Assembly: GCF_026586665.1 (NCBI RefSeq)
Contig: NZ_JAODIY010000048.1
Location: 1-64,000, forward strand
Direction: 5' to 3'
Length of the DNA stretch: 64,000 nucleotides
Source of the DNA: Halovenus rubra
Lineage (GTDB): Archaea > Halobacteriota > Halobacteria > Halobacteriales > Haloarculaceae
The translations under genes were made by a program, and so were the position numbers. Shown piece after piece: positions 1-10,438 of the stretch. The notes beneath the pieces are model-generated. The model was not told the DNA's origin and ran no database searches. It saw only the letters and a program-made list of their open reading frames with translations. Position 1 is the first letter of the stretch. Each line of letters starts with the position of its first letter.

Positions 1-1
1 T

Positions 2-97
2 GAAGAACGTCTCTACCGTAGGATTATCTTGCAGGGTCGCTGGGCTCATACCACCTCAGCGTTCACCCTGCTCTCTGGTATGAGAACTGTTCTATGA
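2..97 (+). other. Possible broken 5' part of the kinase gene
   Basis: The frame of the downstream kinase is open from 84, just after a TGA at 81-83, and encodes plausible residues (YDTLITINGVGY and onward) ahead of the GTG at 189. A different frame is open from base 2 to a TGA at 95-97. The two frames overlap only at 84-97. This is what a one- or two-base indel in a longer gene would give, but the upstream part lies outside the window. Confidence 0.3.
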
Positions 98-188
98 CAC
101 CCTCATTACTATCAACGGCGTCGGGTACAATCATGAAGAGTATTTCGACCGACTCAAACGCCACGATAAGCAATTTGAGGTAGTTGAC

Positions 189-1073
189 GTGACTATTGAA
201 ACGGTGGTCGAACAGGAGAGCAAAATTGCACTGAAACATGAGTTGTTCCTAGAACATCAAGGCACTGCATTCGGTGTCTACCCCGAAAACGAGCGGTTTA
301 GTGAAGATGCCACTGCATTTATTCAGGTCAAGGATGAGCTGTTCCAGAGTGTCAATATTACGTACGACCCAACGGCGTCGCTTGAAAAGCTCGGCTTGCT
401 CTCCGATGACCCAACGACAGAAAAGCTCCGGGACCAATATTACGAAATCCTCAACCGCGTTCTGCGACATAACCTCCGGAACAAGCTCAATATCATCCTC
501 AACGCCTCTGAGACCGTCGCTGACAACCCAGAAGAGTCAGTTGAACAGATAAGACGCCAGACAACCGAGTTGCTCAATACCGTCGAGAAAGCCAGAAAAA
601 TCGAGCAAATGGCAATCGATTCTCCGCTCGAACTGGCTCGATTCGACGTTAAAGAAGCAATCGACGAAATAGTGGCACGTTTTGAGAGTCACCACGACCT
701 GACGTGTCACTGTGACTATTCGGCTGAGGAACTGAAACTCGACAGCGACAAACGTCTGTTCCAGAACATCCTCGAAGAGACATTCGAGAACGCTCTGCTG
801 TATGGCGACCCAGACTCTCCAGTCGTCGAGATAACCGCTCGTCCAGCGGCCAAAGAAAAGTACGCTCTCAACCTCCGTATCGAAGACAACGGCTCGGGTA
901 TCCCAGAAAGCGAACTCGAACCGCTCCGCAAAGAAGAGGAGACACAGGTTCTCCACGGGAGTGGGATTGGACTCTGGATTATCAAGTGGTGTGTTACTCG
1001 TCTCGATGGAAACATTGAGGTCGACAGTGATAATTCGACGGTCCTCATGGACATTCCAGATTTGACAGCGTAA
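189..1073 (+). CDS. Sensor histidine kinase, N-terminus uncertain
   Basis: A 294-residue two-component histidine kinase. The H box is at about 88-103 with phospho-accepting His94 (LRHNLRNKL). The ATPase domain has the N box around Asn201 (ETFENALLYG), a G1 box DNGSGIP at 233-239 and a G2 box GSGIGL at 257-262. There is no membrane segment, so it is probably cytosolic. Residues 1-80 match no sensor domain I recognise. The GTG start is preceded by a modest GAGGT at 177-181. The frame stays open back to 84 and reads as protein-like, so this start may be an artefact of a broken 5' end. No response regulator is adjacent. Confidence 0.85.
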   Translation: MTIETVVEQESKIALKHELFLEHQGTAFGVYPENERFSEDATAFIQVKDELFQSVNITYDPTASLEKLGLLSDDPTTEKLRDQYYEILNRVLRHNLRNKLNIILNASETVADNPEESVEQIRRQTTELLNTVEKARKIEQMAIDSPLELARFDVKEAIDEIVARFESHHDLTCHCDYSAEELKLDSDKRLFQNILEETFENALLYGDPDSPVVEITARPAAKEKYALNLRIEDNGSGIPESELEPLRKEEETQVLHGSGIGLWIIKWCVTRLDGNIEVDSDNSTVLMDIPDLTA

Positions 1074-1183
1074 CCGGGAGAGAATGTATCGGAGCGGTTA
1101 CCTGGCATAATCGAAGCCAACACTCGCCCGGCAACAGTACCGGAACCGCGGCTATTTTCCAGCAGCCACAGCAAAGCCATCAT

Positions 1184-1609
1184 ATGGATGACCGGGTCAG
1201 TGTACAGGTACAGCGCCAGCTTCTCAACGCTGAGCGCGAGGCAGTGATAGCAGTGTGTGAGGCTGGCCGAGCCGTCGCCACATCGTGGTCTGGGACGACC
1301 GTAACTGAGCCACACCAAGTTACAGAGCCACTTGCCAATCGACTGGGGGAAGACGTTCGTCGGCGACTGCTCGATGCTGTGACGAGCGCTCTCACGGCGG
1401 CCGGACAGACAGTCCAAGGCCAACCAGTCCCAGCACCGCCGTACTTTGTTGTCACCAGTCGGGGTCCACTCTGTCGCGTGACGCTCGATAACGGGCGCAG
1501 ACTTGTCGTGCGCTTTGACCTGTTTGCAGTCCAACATCGGCCACGTGCTTATCGACATAAAAGCGCCAATCCGAAGCACTGTCTCACGGTGAAACTCCGT
1601 GAGAAATAA
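1184..1609 (+). CDS. Conserved haloarchaeal protein of unknown function
   Basis: A 141-residue soluble protein. The N-terminal half is probably helical (residues 1-75); it is followed by a strand-rich segment containing PPYFVVTSRGPLCRVTLDNGRRLVVRF (written as PPYFVVTSRGP then LCRVTLDNGRR). I recall similar short proteins in other haloarchaea, but no function is known to me. The last 25 residues are basic and less typical of the family style. It stands alone, with 110 bases upstream and 151 downstream. Confidence 0.65.
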   Translation: MDDRVSVQVQRQLLNAEREAVIAVCEAGRAVATSWSGTTVTEPHQVTEPLANRLGEDVRRRLLDAVTSALTAAGQTVQGQPVPAPPYFVVTSRGPLCRVTLDNGRRLVVRFDLFAVQHRPRAYRHKSANPKHCLTVKLREK

Positions 1610-1760
1610 TAATTATTTGCTTTGATTACTTTCAGACATACAAATGTAGATAAATATTAAGTCGGTCACTGAGCGCCCAGTATCAACAGTAAGATTAGAG
1701 AAACCGACAGAGGTGAACGTTCCGGTGGAATTTTAAGAGAGAACAGCAAATATTACTGGT

Positions 1761-1994
1761 ATGACCCAGACCTGCAGGGACTGTAAGCGGACATTCAGTT
1801 CGGAACTCGAACTCGAACTCCACCAGGATAATTGCGAAGCCGGGCAGTTGTTCTGTGACAGTTGTGGCGCACGATTTGCAGAACAGGAGGCAACAGAAGA
1901 CGGATGGCATTACCGATGTCCGGAATCAGATTGCGATGGTGGCGGTATTGGCGAAGACCTCCACCGCGTAAAAGACGTTCGTGTTACGGCATAA
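1761..1994 (+). CDS. Small double zinc-finger protein (HVO_2901-like)
   Basis: A 77-residue protein. Residues 4-25 form a C2H2-type finger (CRDCKRTF ... HQDNC). Residues 32-58 form a zinc ribbon with CDSCG and a later CPESDC pair. The layout matches the small haloarchaeal zinc-finger proteins annotated as HVO_2901-like. Binding of nucleic acid or a protein partner is plausible, but the role is not known. It is convergent with infB, whose stop lies 14 bases away. Confidence 0.8.
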   Translation: MTQTCRDCKRTFSSELELELHQDNCEAGQLFCDSCGARFAEQEATEDGWHYRCPESDCDGGGIGEDLHRVKDVRVTA

Positions 1995-2007
1995 GCTCGT
2001 TAATCAG

Positions 2008-3816
2008 TCACTTCCCCCAGAAGGGGTCGCGGTTTCTATGTTTGTCAAGATACATCGAAAGAACCTCTCGTTCGTCGGCAGAGATATCTTCGGTGAGTTC
2101 TTGCTCAAGAATTTTTGCGTGTTTTTCTGGAATCTCGACCCATAGCTCATCGCCTTCCTTAATCTGCCGACCGACAGTCGGCCCATCGATGGACACAGCA
2201 ACGCGTTCACCAGTGCGGGCCTCGTCAACATCTTCGCCCTCATCCTGAATCGTCTTGAGAGAGCCAACGCGGTCAGGTGTGGAACCATCGAACAGAACAA
2301 CGTTCGAGTTCCGGCGCAGGAGGCCGCCACGCACTTCGACACCGACGACCGCCGGATCGGACTGGCGGAATGTGTGGTCTGGGAGAATCTTGAACCGTGC
2401 GGGGCGGGTAATGTTCTCTAGAATCTGTTCTTGTTGAGCTTCTTCGATTTCTTCGACGTACTCCTCGTATTCCTCGATAAGTCGGTAGATGACATCGTGT
2501 CCAAACAGGCGCACGTCTTCTTGGTCAGCTAGTTGTTGGGCGTCGTCGAGGACATCCACGTTGAACGCGAGGATGCTCTGCTCTTGGGAAGATGAAGCTG
2601 TCTCAGCCATCCGCACGTCGCGTGGCGCAACATCTCCCACACTCGCATCCATTACCGGAATCTCGGACTCTTCGAGTGTACTTACGAGTGCTTCAAGACT
2701 ACCGAGAGTGTCGGCCTTGACTGTCAACCCGTCATCATCTGTCGATACTTCGATATCGGCGAGTTCCTGCTGGACAAGGTCGACCACATCTGACGTGTCG
2801 CGGTCGCGGACAACCCGGATGGGTGCACCTGCCATCGCGTCGTCGAGGTCAGGTGCAGCGATTTTTACGCCCTCGGCGGCGGCTACCTCAGAAACCTGTT
2901 CGAACTCTTCGTCAGAGCGAATCTCGGCCAGCGGTTTCGGTTGAAGCAATGCCCGAACTTCAGTTACAATCGAGTTCGGCTTCGCGCCGACGACAATGGT
3001 GTCATTAGCCTGAATCGTACCATCGTAGATGACTCCGTCGATGGTCGTACCAAATCCTTGCGTGTCCTTGACTTCGAGAACCGTCCCGGCAGCAGGCCCG
3101 CCAACGTCGATAGCCATCTCGTCTTTCATGTACCGCTGTGAGAGACCCATAAGGACAGTCAGCAGGTCCGGAACTCCTTCGCCGGTTTCGGCAGACACTG
3201 GGACGACGCCGACGTTAGATTGGAAGTCCTGGACACGCCAGTACATATCCGCGGAGATATCCTTGCTGGAGAGTTGGCCAATAATTTCATAGAGACGTTC
3301 GTTCAGATCGGATTCGACGCGGTCACTCTGGGATTCAATAGCAACTTTTGAGGGGCGATTCGGTTCGGGGTTCCAGCCTGGAACGGTGTCAATCTTGTTC
3401 GCTGCGACAATAAATGGCGTCCCGGTTCTGGCGAGGATATCCATTGCCTCGTGAGTCTGTGGCTGGAACCCGTCGTTGACATCGACAACGAGAATAGCGA
3501 TATCCGCGAGCGCACCGCCTCGGGACCTGAGCGTCGAAAATGAGTGGTGACCGGGCGTGTCAATGTATAACAATCCAGGCAGGTCGAAATCGTCGGGGTC
3601 AACGAGTTCACCCGCGATATCTGAAATGGTATCGAGCGGGACAGCCGTCGACCCAATATGCTGTGTAATCGCTCCTGCCTCACCCTCGTGAACGGCGGAG
3701 CCACGTATCTTGTCGAGCAAACTCGTCTTTCCGTGGTCGACGTGGCCCAGCACGGCGACAATTGGCGTGCGGAGTGCTCCTGGCTCCCCCTCTGTCGTAT
3801 GGTCGTTATCTGACAT
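2008..3816 (-). CDS. infB: Translation initiation factor IF-2 (aIF5B)
   Basis: A 602-residue translational GTPase that promotes ribosomal subunit joining and initiator tRNA placement. The G domain starts at about residue 18 with G1 GHVDHGKTS, then G3 DTPGH and G4 ANKID. It is followed by the EF-Tu-like domain II, the IF2-specific domain III and a C-terminal domain IV barrel. Length and order are normal for archaeal aIF5B, which lacks the long bacterial N-terminus. There is no intein. The ATG is at 3816, and the next gene upstream is about 375 bases away. Confidence 0.97.
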   Translation of the reverse strand: MSDNDHTTEGEPGALRTPIVAVLGHVDHGKTSLLDKIRGSAVHEGEAGAITQHIGSTAVPLDTISDIAGELVDPDDFDLPGLLYIDTPGHHSFSTLRSRGGALADIAILVVDVNDGFQPQTHEAMDILARTGTPFIVAANKIDTVPGWNPEPNRPSKVAIESQSDRVESDLNERLYEIIGQLSSKDISADMYWRVQDFQSNVGVVPVSAETGEGVPDLLTVLMGLSQRYMKDEMAIDVGGPAAGTVLEVKDTQGFGTTIDGVIYDGTIQANDTIVVGAKPNSIVTEVRALLQPKPLAEIRSDEEFEQVSEVAAAEGVKIAAPDLDDAMAGAPIRVVRDRDTSDVVDLVQQELADIEVSTDDDGLTVKADTLGSLEALVSTLEESEIPVMDASVGDVAPRDVRMAETASSSQEQSILAFNVDVLDDAQQLADQEDVRLFGHDVIYRLIEEYEEYVEEIEEAQQEQILENITRPARFKILPDHTFRQSDPAVVGVEVRGGLLRRNSNVVLFDGSTPDRVGSLKTIQDEGEDVDEARTGERVAVSIDGPTVGRQIKEGDELWVEIPEKHAKILEQELTEDISADEREVLSMYLDKHRNRDPFWGK

Positions 3817-4191
3817 CCCGTCTCACCTCAGAACTGGTTGTAACCAGCCGGTGATTCCATTTAAGTCAATCGATGCCCGGCCATTTGAGGTGCTACCCCA
3901 GGGACTGTTCGAAGAGGAGTACCGTAGAAACAGCTCCGAAGGCACAAAAAGAGACAAGCTCGTCAGTGGTTGTCCAAACACCTTGACCGACTCGGCGGTA
4001 GCCATCATCTGGACACCCGCTTCAACTCACTCGTCGACAACTGCCCTTTCTCTGAGAGTACAAGAGAGTCTCTGTCATTTCAGACAGTAAAAAGGCCGAC
4101 ACCGAAGTCGACTGCACGGGCAGTTCAAAAAATAAGCCTCTCGAATGGACGCGACAGAGCAACGCACACTTAGATTACTCGACGGAGTGAT
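3817..4191. other. Intergenic region upstream of infB
   Basis: This is 375 bases without a convincing gene. Short open frames exist on both strands, but they lack acidic, haloarchaeal-like composition. On the minus strand there are TATA-like A/T tracts around 4128-4138 and 4085-4093 that could drive infB. If so, infB would have a leader of more than 200 bases. No RNA gene was recognised. Confidence 0.4.
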
Positions 4192-4587
4192 TCAGCGCCA
4201 GTTCGAACGGTCAAAGACAACTGCCGAGAGCTGTGATGCAAGGTTTCGGGCCGCTGTCTCGCTTGGTGTATGTAAATCTCCAGAGACTGCACCGGCCTCA
4301 CCACCGACCGATTCGGCCTGTGAGAGGGGGTCAGTTCCGCTCGGGAATTGGTCCATATCGCCGGTTGGATAGGGCTGGAACTCGGCGGTGTGGTCGCGAA
4401 GTTGACGGAGTGCTGGGTCGGTGAGTTCGTTGTCTAAATGCTGAAGGTCGTATCTGACAATGAACCCCCGGCGGGCATTCCGGATCGCTATGACAGGTTC
4501 GCCGCGCTTGCTACAACGACCCCACAGCCGCTCGCGTTGCTCGTCACTCTCGTACATTGGGACATGCTGGGGATAGAGACGGTCCAT
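4192..4587 (-). CDS. Conserved haloarchaeal protein of unknown function
   Basis: A 131-residue acidic soluble protein with codon use like its neighbours. The conserved-looking core is residues 12-80 (YESDEQRERLWGRC, then AIRNARRGFIVRYDLQHLDN). The C-terminal part from about 85 is low-complexity. An alternative start is Met12. A plus-strand frame at 4145-4372 overlaps it but has no protein-like composition. I do not know a function. Confidence 0.65.
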   Translation of the reverse strand: MDRLYPQHVPMYESDEQRERLWGRCSKRGEPVIAIRNARRGFIVRYDLQHLDNELTDPALRQLRDHTAEFQPYPTGDMDQFPSGTDPLSQAESVGGEAGAVSGDLHTPSETAARNLASQLSAVVFDRSNWR

Positions 4588-4886
4588 ACTACCAGTTGGC
4601 CTGCATCCTCAAGATTGTATCGACGGGCTCCCTGTTCGAGTAATGTGTGATGTTTATACTCCAGTAAATACGTCCAGAGAATACAGTACCATAGAATCGT
4701 CTCAAACGTGGGCAAGAATATCGCCAAAGCAGGTGACAGCCTCGATGAAACAACCAACAGGAGTGACAATATGAACGTGCTGGCCGTTCAGAGCGATATC
4801 TTGACACCGCCGTAACAGTGCTAGCCCAAAAGATAGCGGTCGTTGTTACGTGACTTCTGTCCCACGCTAAAGCCGGGACGTTTTCA
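4588..4886. other. Intergenic region, no gene seen
   Basis: This is 299 bases between the stop of the aminotransferase gene and the start of the small protein gene. One plus-strand frame (about 4650-4815) is open without a usable start codon and is not clearly coding. No tRNA, hairpin series or repeat stands out. Confidence 0.4.
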
Positions 4887-6014
4887 TCACAGTTCGGTAA
4901 CAGCGGCTGTCGCTTCCGACATGATGTCGAGTGCTTCCTTAAGCGTCTCCGTATCCGTCGCGTAGGAGAGACGGGCATAGCCTTCCCCGTGGTCACCAAA
5001 GGCTTCGCCGGGGACGACAACGACGCCACGGTCGATTACCTCGTCGACCCAGCCCTCAGGCACTTGGGGCATCGCATAGAACGCACCCTCGGGAGTCGGG
5101 ACCGAGAGCCCCATGTCTTCTAGTCCATCGAGAACCACGTCGCGGCGCTGCTCAAAGGCAGAAACCATCTCGTCGACTGGTTCCTGTGTCCCAGACAGTG
5201 CTGCCTCGGCGGCGTACTGGGCGGGTGCGCTGGCACAGGCCTGCACATACTGGTGGACGCGCAGCATCCGCTCGATGCGCTCGTGCGAACCGGTCACCCA
5301 CCCAAGACGCCACCCTGTCATCGAATAGCTCTTCGAACAGGCATTGACGAGGACGACGTTCCCCGAGTCGGCGAACTCCAGCGGTGAGCGGTGCTCGCCG
5401 TCAAAAACAATGTTCTCGTACACCTCGTCGGTGATACAGAGGACATCGTGCTCGTCGGCGATGCGGGCGAACTCACGCATGTCTGCGACGGATTGGACCG
5501 CGCCAGTGGGGTTACCGGGGCTGTTGACAATAAACGCCGCCGTGTCGTCGGTGATTGCTGCCTCGACAGCAGCAGGGTCAAGCGTGAGGTCGTCACGCAG
5601 GGCAACAGATTTGGGCGTCCCGCCGGCAAGGTTGGTCAGTGCCTCGTATGCGACGAACCCAGGGTCCGGAATGAGCACCTCATCCTCGGCGTCGATATGG
5701 GCCTCCATTGCAAGGTGAAGCGCCTCGCTTCCGCCCGCAGTGGCGATGACGTTCTCCGGGTCAACGTCGAGGTTGTTGTCCCGGGCGTGCTTGGTGGCGA
5801 TGGCCTGCCGAAGCCCTTCGGTTCCCTTATTCGAAGTGTACGCGTCGGCGTCACCGGCCTCAATTGCGTCAATCGCCGCCTGTCGTGCGTGTTTTGGTGT
5901 CGGAAAGTCGGGCTGACCGAGACCGAGGTTGATAGCGTCGTCGCCTGCTGCTTCGAAGACTTCGCGGATACCGCTTATCGAAACCTGTTCGACCCGCCGT
6001 GAGAAGCCAGTCAT
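4887..6014 (-). CDS. PLP-dependent aminotransferase, class I
   Basis: A 375-residue fold-type I aminotransferase, probably acting on aspartate or aromatic amino acids. The PLP Schiff-base lysine is Lys228 in NACSKSYSMTGWRLGW. Other family marks are GLGQPDFPTP (31-40), the NSPGNPTG motif (164-171) and DEVYE (196-200). The ATG at 6014 (MTGFSRRVEQ) was chosen because the longer open frame adds 32 hydrophobic, non-conserved residues. The exact substrate cannot be read from sequence. Confidence 0.93.
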   Translation of the reverse strand: MTGFSRRVEQVSISGIREVFEAAGDDAINLGLGQPDFPTPKHARQAAIDAIEAGDADAYTSNKGTEGLRQAIATKHARDNNLDVDPENVIATAGGSEALHLAMEAHIDAEDEVLIPDPGFVAYEALTNLAGGTPKSVALRDDLTLDPAAVEAAITDDTAAFIVNSPGNPTGAVQSVADMREFARIADEHDVLCITDEVYENIVFDGEHRSPLEFADSGNVVLVNACSKSYSMTGWRLGWVTGSHERIERMLRVHQYVQACASAPAQYAAEAALSGTQEPVDEMVSAFEQRRDVVLDGLEDMGLSVPTPEGAFYAMPQVPEGWVDEVIDRGVVVVPGEAFGDHGEGYARLSYATDTETLKEALDIMSEATAAVTEL

Positions 6015-6203
6015 ATTAAACACGGCGTTCGGCAGAGAGATAACTTTTGAGGTTACGGCAGCCATCCGAACCCCCGACACAAGAAGACCCCCAAACAGCA
6101 GCCACAGCACCAGCCACAGACATCACCAATTCCGGCACACGGACACTCGGAGAGTGTTCGCCGCTATCGACTCTTTTTCAAACGTGCCGGTCAATTCGAT
6201 GGT

Positions 6204-7196
6204 ATGGACCGCGCACTCATCATCGGCGGCACACGATTTATTGGCCGCCATCTCGTCGAAGAATTACTCGATAACGGCTACGAAGTCACACTGCTTAATC
6301 GGGGGAAACACGCCAATCCCTTCGAGGACCACAGCGACGTAAATCACATCACTGGAGACCGACAAAGCGGGGCAGCCATCGCCGAAGCCGCCGTAGAGTC
6401 TGAAGCACAAGCTGTCTTTGACATGGTTGCGTACTACCCCGGTGAAGTCGAACAGGCAACCCGGTGGCTCGACGACATTGAGAGTCACGCCATTGAGAGC
6501 TACGTCTATATCTCCAGTGGCGACGCCTATGGGGTCGACGAAATTCCAAAGCGTGAGGGCGAAACACCGATGGAACCGTGTAGCGACGAACAGGCTGTCG
6601 ATGATAGCCCCGAGACGTACGGGCCACGAAAAGCTGAAGGTGACCGGCGGGTGTTTGAGGCCGCCACGCATGGGTTCCCAGCGATGAGCGTCCGGCCAAC
6701 CATCGTCTACGGAAGCCACGATTACACCGGCCGCTTTGAGTACTGGGTCGACCGCGTCCGGAACCACGACCAGATTCTCGTCCCTGGCGACGGAACAAAT
6801 ATCCACCATATTGTTGCCGTCGAGAACGTTGTTCGGGCGCTCCGAACGGTCGCCGAAGCGGGCGAGGCAGGTGAAGTCTACAACGTCGGCGACCGGCGAA
6901 TCTGTACGCTCGGCGAGACAATCGAAACTATCGCAAGCATTCTCGACGAAGATGTCGAAATCGTGACTGCAAGCGAGCGCGAACTCGATACTGGCGGTAT
7001 TGACTCGACGGAGTTCCCGCTGTACAATCCGGACCCACACATCCTCTCAACAGAGAAACTCTCAGCATTGGGCTGGGAGCCACTCTCACCCCGTCGTGCT
7101 TTCGAGAACGCTATCGAGGGACCAGTCGACCCAGAACGCGATCCCGGCCCCGAACGTGAGGCTGAAACGGCAGTCTTGGAAGAACTTGGGTTGTAA
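6204..7196 (+). CDS. NAD-dependent epimerase/dehydratase family protein
   Basis: A 330-residue extended short-chain dehydrogenase. The Rossmann nucleotide motif is at 8-14 (GGTRFIG). A YxxxK pair follows a conserved serine region (SSGDAYG, then YGPRK). The segment RPTIVYG and the C-terminal Rossmann-adjacent region are typical of the nucleotide-sugar epimerase/dehydratase group. The substrate is unknown. It is divergent from the aminotransferase gene across about 190 bases. Confidence 0.9.
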   Translation: MDRALIIGGTRFIGRHLVEELLDNGYEVTLLNRGKHANPFEDHSDVNHITGDRQSGAAIAEAAVESEAQAVFDMVAYYPGEVEQATRWLDDIESHAIESYVYISSGDAYGVDEIPKREGETPMEPCSDEQAVDDSPETYGPRKAEGDRRVFEAATHGFPAMSVRPTIVYGSHDYTGRFEYWVDRVRNHDQILVPGDGTNIHHIVAVENVVRALRTVAEAGEAGEVYNVGDRRICTLGETIETIASILDEDVEIVTASERELDTGGIDSTEFPLYNPDPHILSTEKLSALGWEPLSPRRAFENAIEGPVDPERDPGPEREAETAVLEELGL

Positions 7197-7313
7197 CTGC
7201 CCTTATCACCTGTCAATTGGGGGTACCAACCGACAGAGGAACCCCTTGACAACCGCCGGTAGCACAAAGCATTTCTCTCGGGGTAACTGAATGTCAATAC
7301 ATCACAGCTTACT

Positions 7314-9539
7314 ATGAATGAAGTGCAACTGGAGGTGGCCAAAGCCTACCCCAACGACTCGGGACGTGGAATCGCCCGTCTCGACCCCGACACACTCCTC
7401 CATCTCAAACTCTCGCCGGGAGATATCATTGAGATAGAGGGTGCAGACACGACCGCCGCAAAAGTCTGGCGTGCGGACCGTCAGGATTGGAACACGGATA
7501 CTGTTCGTATCGACGGTTTCACCCGTCAAAACGCCGACGTGGGCATCGGCGAACGGGTCGAGATTCGAAAAGCAGAGGCCGAGAAGGCGGACTCACTCGT
7601 GCTCGCGCCGCCTGAAGAGGCGAGCGTCCAGTTTGGGAGCGACGCCGCCGGGATGGTCAAACGGCAGATTCTGAAACGCCCGGTCGTCGAGCGCGACATT
7701 GTGCCGGTGATGTCCTCGACGAACCATCCGTTCATGCGCTCGCCCGGACAGGCGATTCCGCTTATCGCCGTCGAAACCGAACCAGCGGGTGTTGTCCTCA
7801 TCACGGAAGATACCGACGTCGAACTCCGTGAAGAGCCAATCTCTGGCTACGAGAAGACCGGGGGCGGTATCACATACGAGGATATCGGCGGCCTGCAAAA
7901 AGAGATTCAGCGAGTCCGTGAGATGGTTGAGCTGCCGATGAAACACCCCCAGATATTCAAGAAACTCGGCATCGAGCCGCCACAGGGGGTGCTCTTGCAT
8001 GGCCCACCAGGAACAGGAAAGACGTTGCTGGCAAAAGCTGTCGCCAACGAGACATCCGCAAGTTTCTTCTCTATTGCGGGACCGGAGATTATCTCGAAGT
8101 ACTACGGCGAGTCTGAACAACAGCTCCGGGAGATATTCGAGGATGCAAGCGAGGAGTCACCCAGTATTATCTTCATCGACGAGCTGGATTCTATCGCACC
8201 CAAACGCGAGGATGTGACCGGCGAGGTCGAACGCCGTGTCGTTGCCCAGCTTCTGACGATGATGGACGGTCTAGAATCGCGAGGTCAAGTTATTGTCATC
8301 GCGGCAACGAACCGTGTCGACTCGGTTGACCCCGCGCTCCGTCGGCCGGGCCGGTTCGACCGCGAAATCGAGATTGGCGTCCCCGACGAGACGGGCCGCG
8401 AAGAGATTCTCCAGATACACACTCGTGGCATGCCACTGTCAGACGACGTGAACCTTGGTCGACTCGCCGAGGAAACCCACGGCTTCGTCGGCGCTGATAT
8501 CGAGAGTCTCACAAAAGAGGCGGCAATGAAGGCGCTCCGGCGCTACCTCCCGGAAATCGACCTCGACGAAGAAGATATCCCGCCAAGTCTCATCGACCGG
8601 ATGATAATCAAGCGCGACGACTTCAGCGGCGCACTCAATGAAGTGTCTCCAAGCGCGATGCGGGAAGTGCTCGTCGAGTTACCCAAGATTAACTGGGATC
8701 ACGTCGGCGGCCTCGAAGCTGCACAGAAAGAAGTCAGTGAGAGTGTCGAGTGGCCAATGAACAAGCCCGAGAAGTTTGACCGTATGGGTATCTCGCCACC
8801 GTCGGGCGTCTTGCTCTATGGTCCACCCGGAACGGGCAAGACGTTGATGGCCAAAGCCGTCGCCAACGAGACAGACGCAAACTTCATCAGTGTTCGTGGC
8901 CCGCAACTTCTCTCGAAGTGGGTCGGTGAAAGCGAGAAGGCAATCCGCCAGACGTTCCGGAAGGCGCGGCAGGTGGCTCCGACAGTCATCTTCTTCGACG
9001 AACTGGACTCGCTTGCACCCGGTCGTGGTGGTGGCGATGCCGGATCGAACGTCTCTGAGCGCGTGGTTAACCAGCTTCTAACCGAACTGGACGGGCTCGA
9101 AGAGATGGGTGAAGTGATGGTCATTGGCGCGACGAACCGTCCGGATATGATCGACCCAGCACTCATCCGGTCGGGCCGGTTCGACCGCCTTGTGATGGTC
9201 GGTGAACCCGACATTGAGGGCCGCGAGCAGATTCTCCAGATTCACTCGGACGACATGCCGCTCGGAGCGGATGTCAGCCTGCGAGAGCTTGCGGAAATCA
9301 GCGGTGGCTACGTTGGCTCCGACCTCGAAACGATTACCCAGGAGGCAGCCATCGAGGCGCTCCGGCAAGATGAGGATGCCGACGAAGTGACGATGCGTCA
9401 CTTCCGGCAGGCGCTTGAAAACGTCAGGCCGACCGTCACCGACGATATTCGGGAGTACTACGAACAGATGGAAGAAGAGTTCCGCGGTAGTGGTCCCGAT
9501 TCGGACCGTCGTCCCGGCGGTCGTGTCGGCTTCCAGTAA
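7314..9539 (+). CDS. cdc48: CDC48/VAT AAA ATPase
   Basis: A 741-residue hexameric unfoldase that feeds substrates to the proteasome. The order is an N-terminal double-psi barrel plus N2 domain (1-180), then two AAA modules. D1 has GPPGTGKT near 229-236 and FIDELDS near 287. D2 has GPPGTGKT near 503-510 and FFDELDS near 560. Both arginine-finger regions (RRPGRFDRE and RSGRFDRL) are intact. The C-terminus ends [10 protein letters not shown] rather than in an HbYX tail. It has the normal family length with no intein. Confidence 0.97.
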   Translation: MNEVQLEVAKAYPNDSGRGIARLDPDTLLHLKLSPGDIIEIEGADTTAAKVWRADRQDWNTDTVRIDGFTRQNADVGIGERVEIRKAEAEKADSLVLAPPEEASVQFGSDAAGMVKRQILKRPVVERDIVPVMSSTNHPFMRSPGQAIPLIAVETEPAGVVLITEDTDVELREEPISGYEKTGGGITYEDIGGLQKEIQRVREMVELPMKHPQIFKKLGIEPPQGVLLHGPPGTGKTLLAKAVANETSASFFSIAGPEIISKYYGESEQQLREIFEDASEESPSIIFIDELDSIAPKREDVTGEVERRVVAQLLTMMDGLESRGQVIVIAATNRVDSVDPALRRPGRFDREIEIGVPDETGREEILQIHTRGMPLSDDVNLGRLAEETHGFVGADIESLTKEAAMKALRRYLPEIDLDEEDIPPSLIDRMIIKRDDFSGALNEVSPSAMREVLVELPKINWDHVGGLEAAQKEVSESVEWPMNKPEKFDRMGISPPSGVLLYGPPGTGKTLMAKAVANETDANFISVRGPQLLSKWVGESEKAIRQTFRKARQVAPTVIFFDELDSLAPGRGGGDAGSNVSERVVNQLLTELDGLEEMGEVMVIGATNRPDMIDPALIRSGRFDRLVMVGEPDIEGREQILQIHSDDMPLGADVSLRELAEISGGYVGSDLETITQEAAIEALRQDEDADEVTMRHFRQALENVRPTVTDDIREYYEQMEEEFRGSGPDSDRRPGGRVGFQ

Positions 9540-9730
9540 TTCTCTGTCCGTCTCTCTCGTTCGAATCTGTCGCAATATAACACCAGATGAAAGCAGTCCC
9601 AAGTCAAGGAAACGGACACCGATGATGACATTCCACGTTCGTATCACAAAGGCACAATAGGGAATCCAATCAGAGTCGAGTCTTCAAACTCGAGCAACAT
9701 AGACAGTTACTCCCGCGACAGACCACCGAT

Positions 9731-10438
9731 TTAGTTCCCCTCCGATTCTGACGCGGTCTCCAACAGGAGTGGCCGTATCTCGTCCACCGAATCCACACTG
9801 AACGTCGGGTCATAGTCGTGTACATTCGGCTGTGCTGAGACCCAGATAGACGCAAGTCCAGCAGCGGTTGCGCCGGCAACATCAGTTTCGAGCGAATCAC
9901 CGACGTGGACTGTGGTGGCTGGGGTTGATTCGAACGACTGCAGTACGCGTTCAAACGGTTCTGGGTTGGGCTTGGGTGGCGTGTCGTGTCCCGCAATGAC
10001 AACAGTCTCGACCCACTGGTCGAGAGAAACAGCCTCGATTTTCTTTTGTTGTGCGTCCCGTGCGCCGTTGGTGACGATAGCAATCTGATATTCGTCGACA
10101 AGTTCATCAAGGAGGCTGCCAACGGATGGCAAAAGCTCTACGTTCGATTGGTCGCGTTCGTCGCTGAACACCGCTGCGACCTCCCTTCCGAGGTGTCGCT
10201 CCTGTCCGTTCTCCGCAGCGAGCGTAGCAAAACATTCTGCTCGGAGTTCGTCCATCGAGTCACACTGTTTCGCGAACTCATCGTATCGAGCATAATACTC
10301 CTCGACACGAAATATTGGGGCGATTCCGAGCCGATCAAAACACACCTGAAGGACATCACCAGGGGGTCGTGTGTACTGCACAAGTGTGTCATCAAGGTCG
10401 AACGAAATCGCTTCGATGTTTCGAGAGTCCATACCCAT
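9731..10438 (-). CDS. HAD-family hydrolase
   Basis: A 235-residue phosphatase of the haloacid dehalogenase superfamily. Motif I is FDLDDTL with Asp14 and Asp16. Motif II lies in IVTNG. The motif III lysine is in PPKPNPEPF, and motif IV is HVGDSLETD. A helical cap sits between motifs I and II. Substrates are probably small phosphomonoesters; none can be assigned. Met1 and Met3 are both possible starts. It runs convergent to cdc48, 191 bases away. Confidence 0.9.
   Translation of the reverse strand: MGMDSRNIEAISFDLDDTLVQYTRPPGDVLQVCFDRLGIAPIFRVEEYYARYDEFAKQCDSMDELRAECFATLAAENGQERHLGREVAAVFSDERDQSNVELLPSVGSLLDELVDEYQIAIVTNGARDAQQKKIEAVSLDQWVETVVIAGHDTPPKPNPEPFERVLQSFESTPATTVHVGDSLETDVAGATAAGLASIWVSAQPNVHDYDPTFSVDSVDEIRPLLLETASESEGN

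Noticed and set aside
716-1579. Long minus-strand frame of 287 codons
   Set aside because: It is antisense to the histidine kinase and the next gene; composition is basic and Ser/Arg-rich, unlike haloarchaeal proteins.
4650-4815. Open plus-strand frame without a start codon
   Set aside because: Unlike the frame at 59976-60168, the residues are not acidic and there is no plausible start or frameshift repair.
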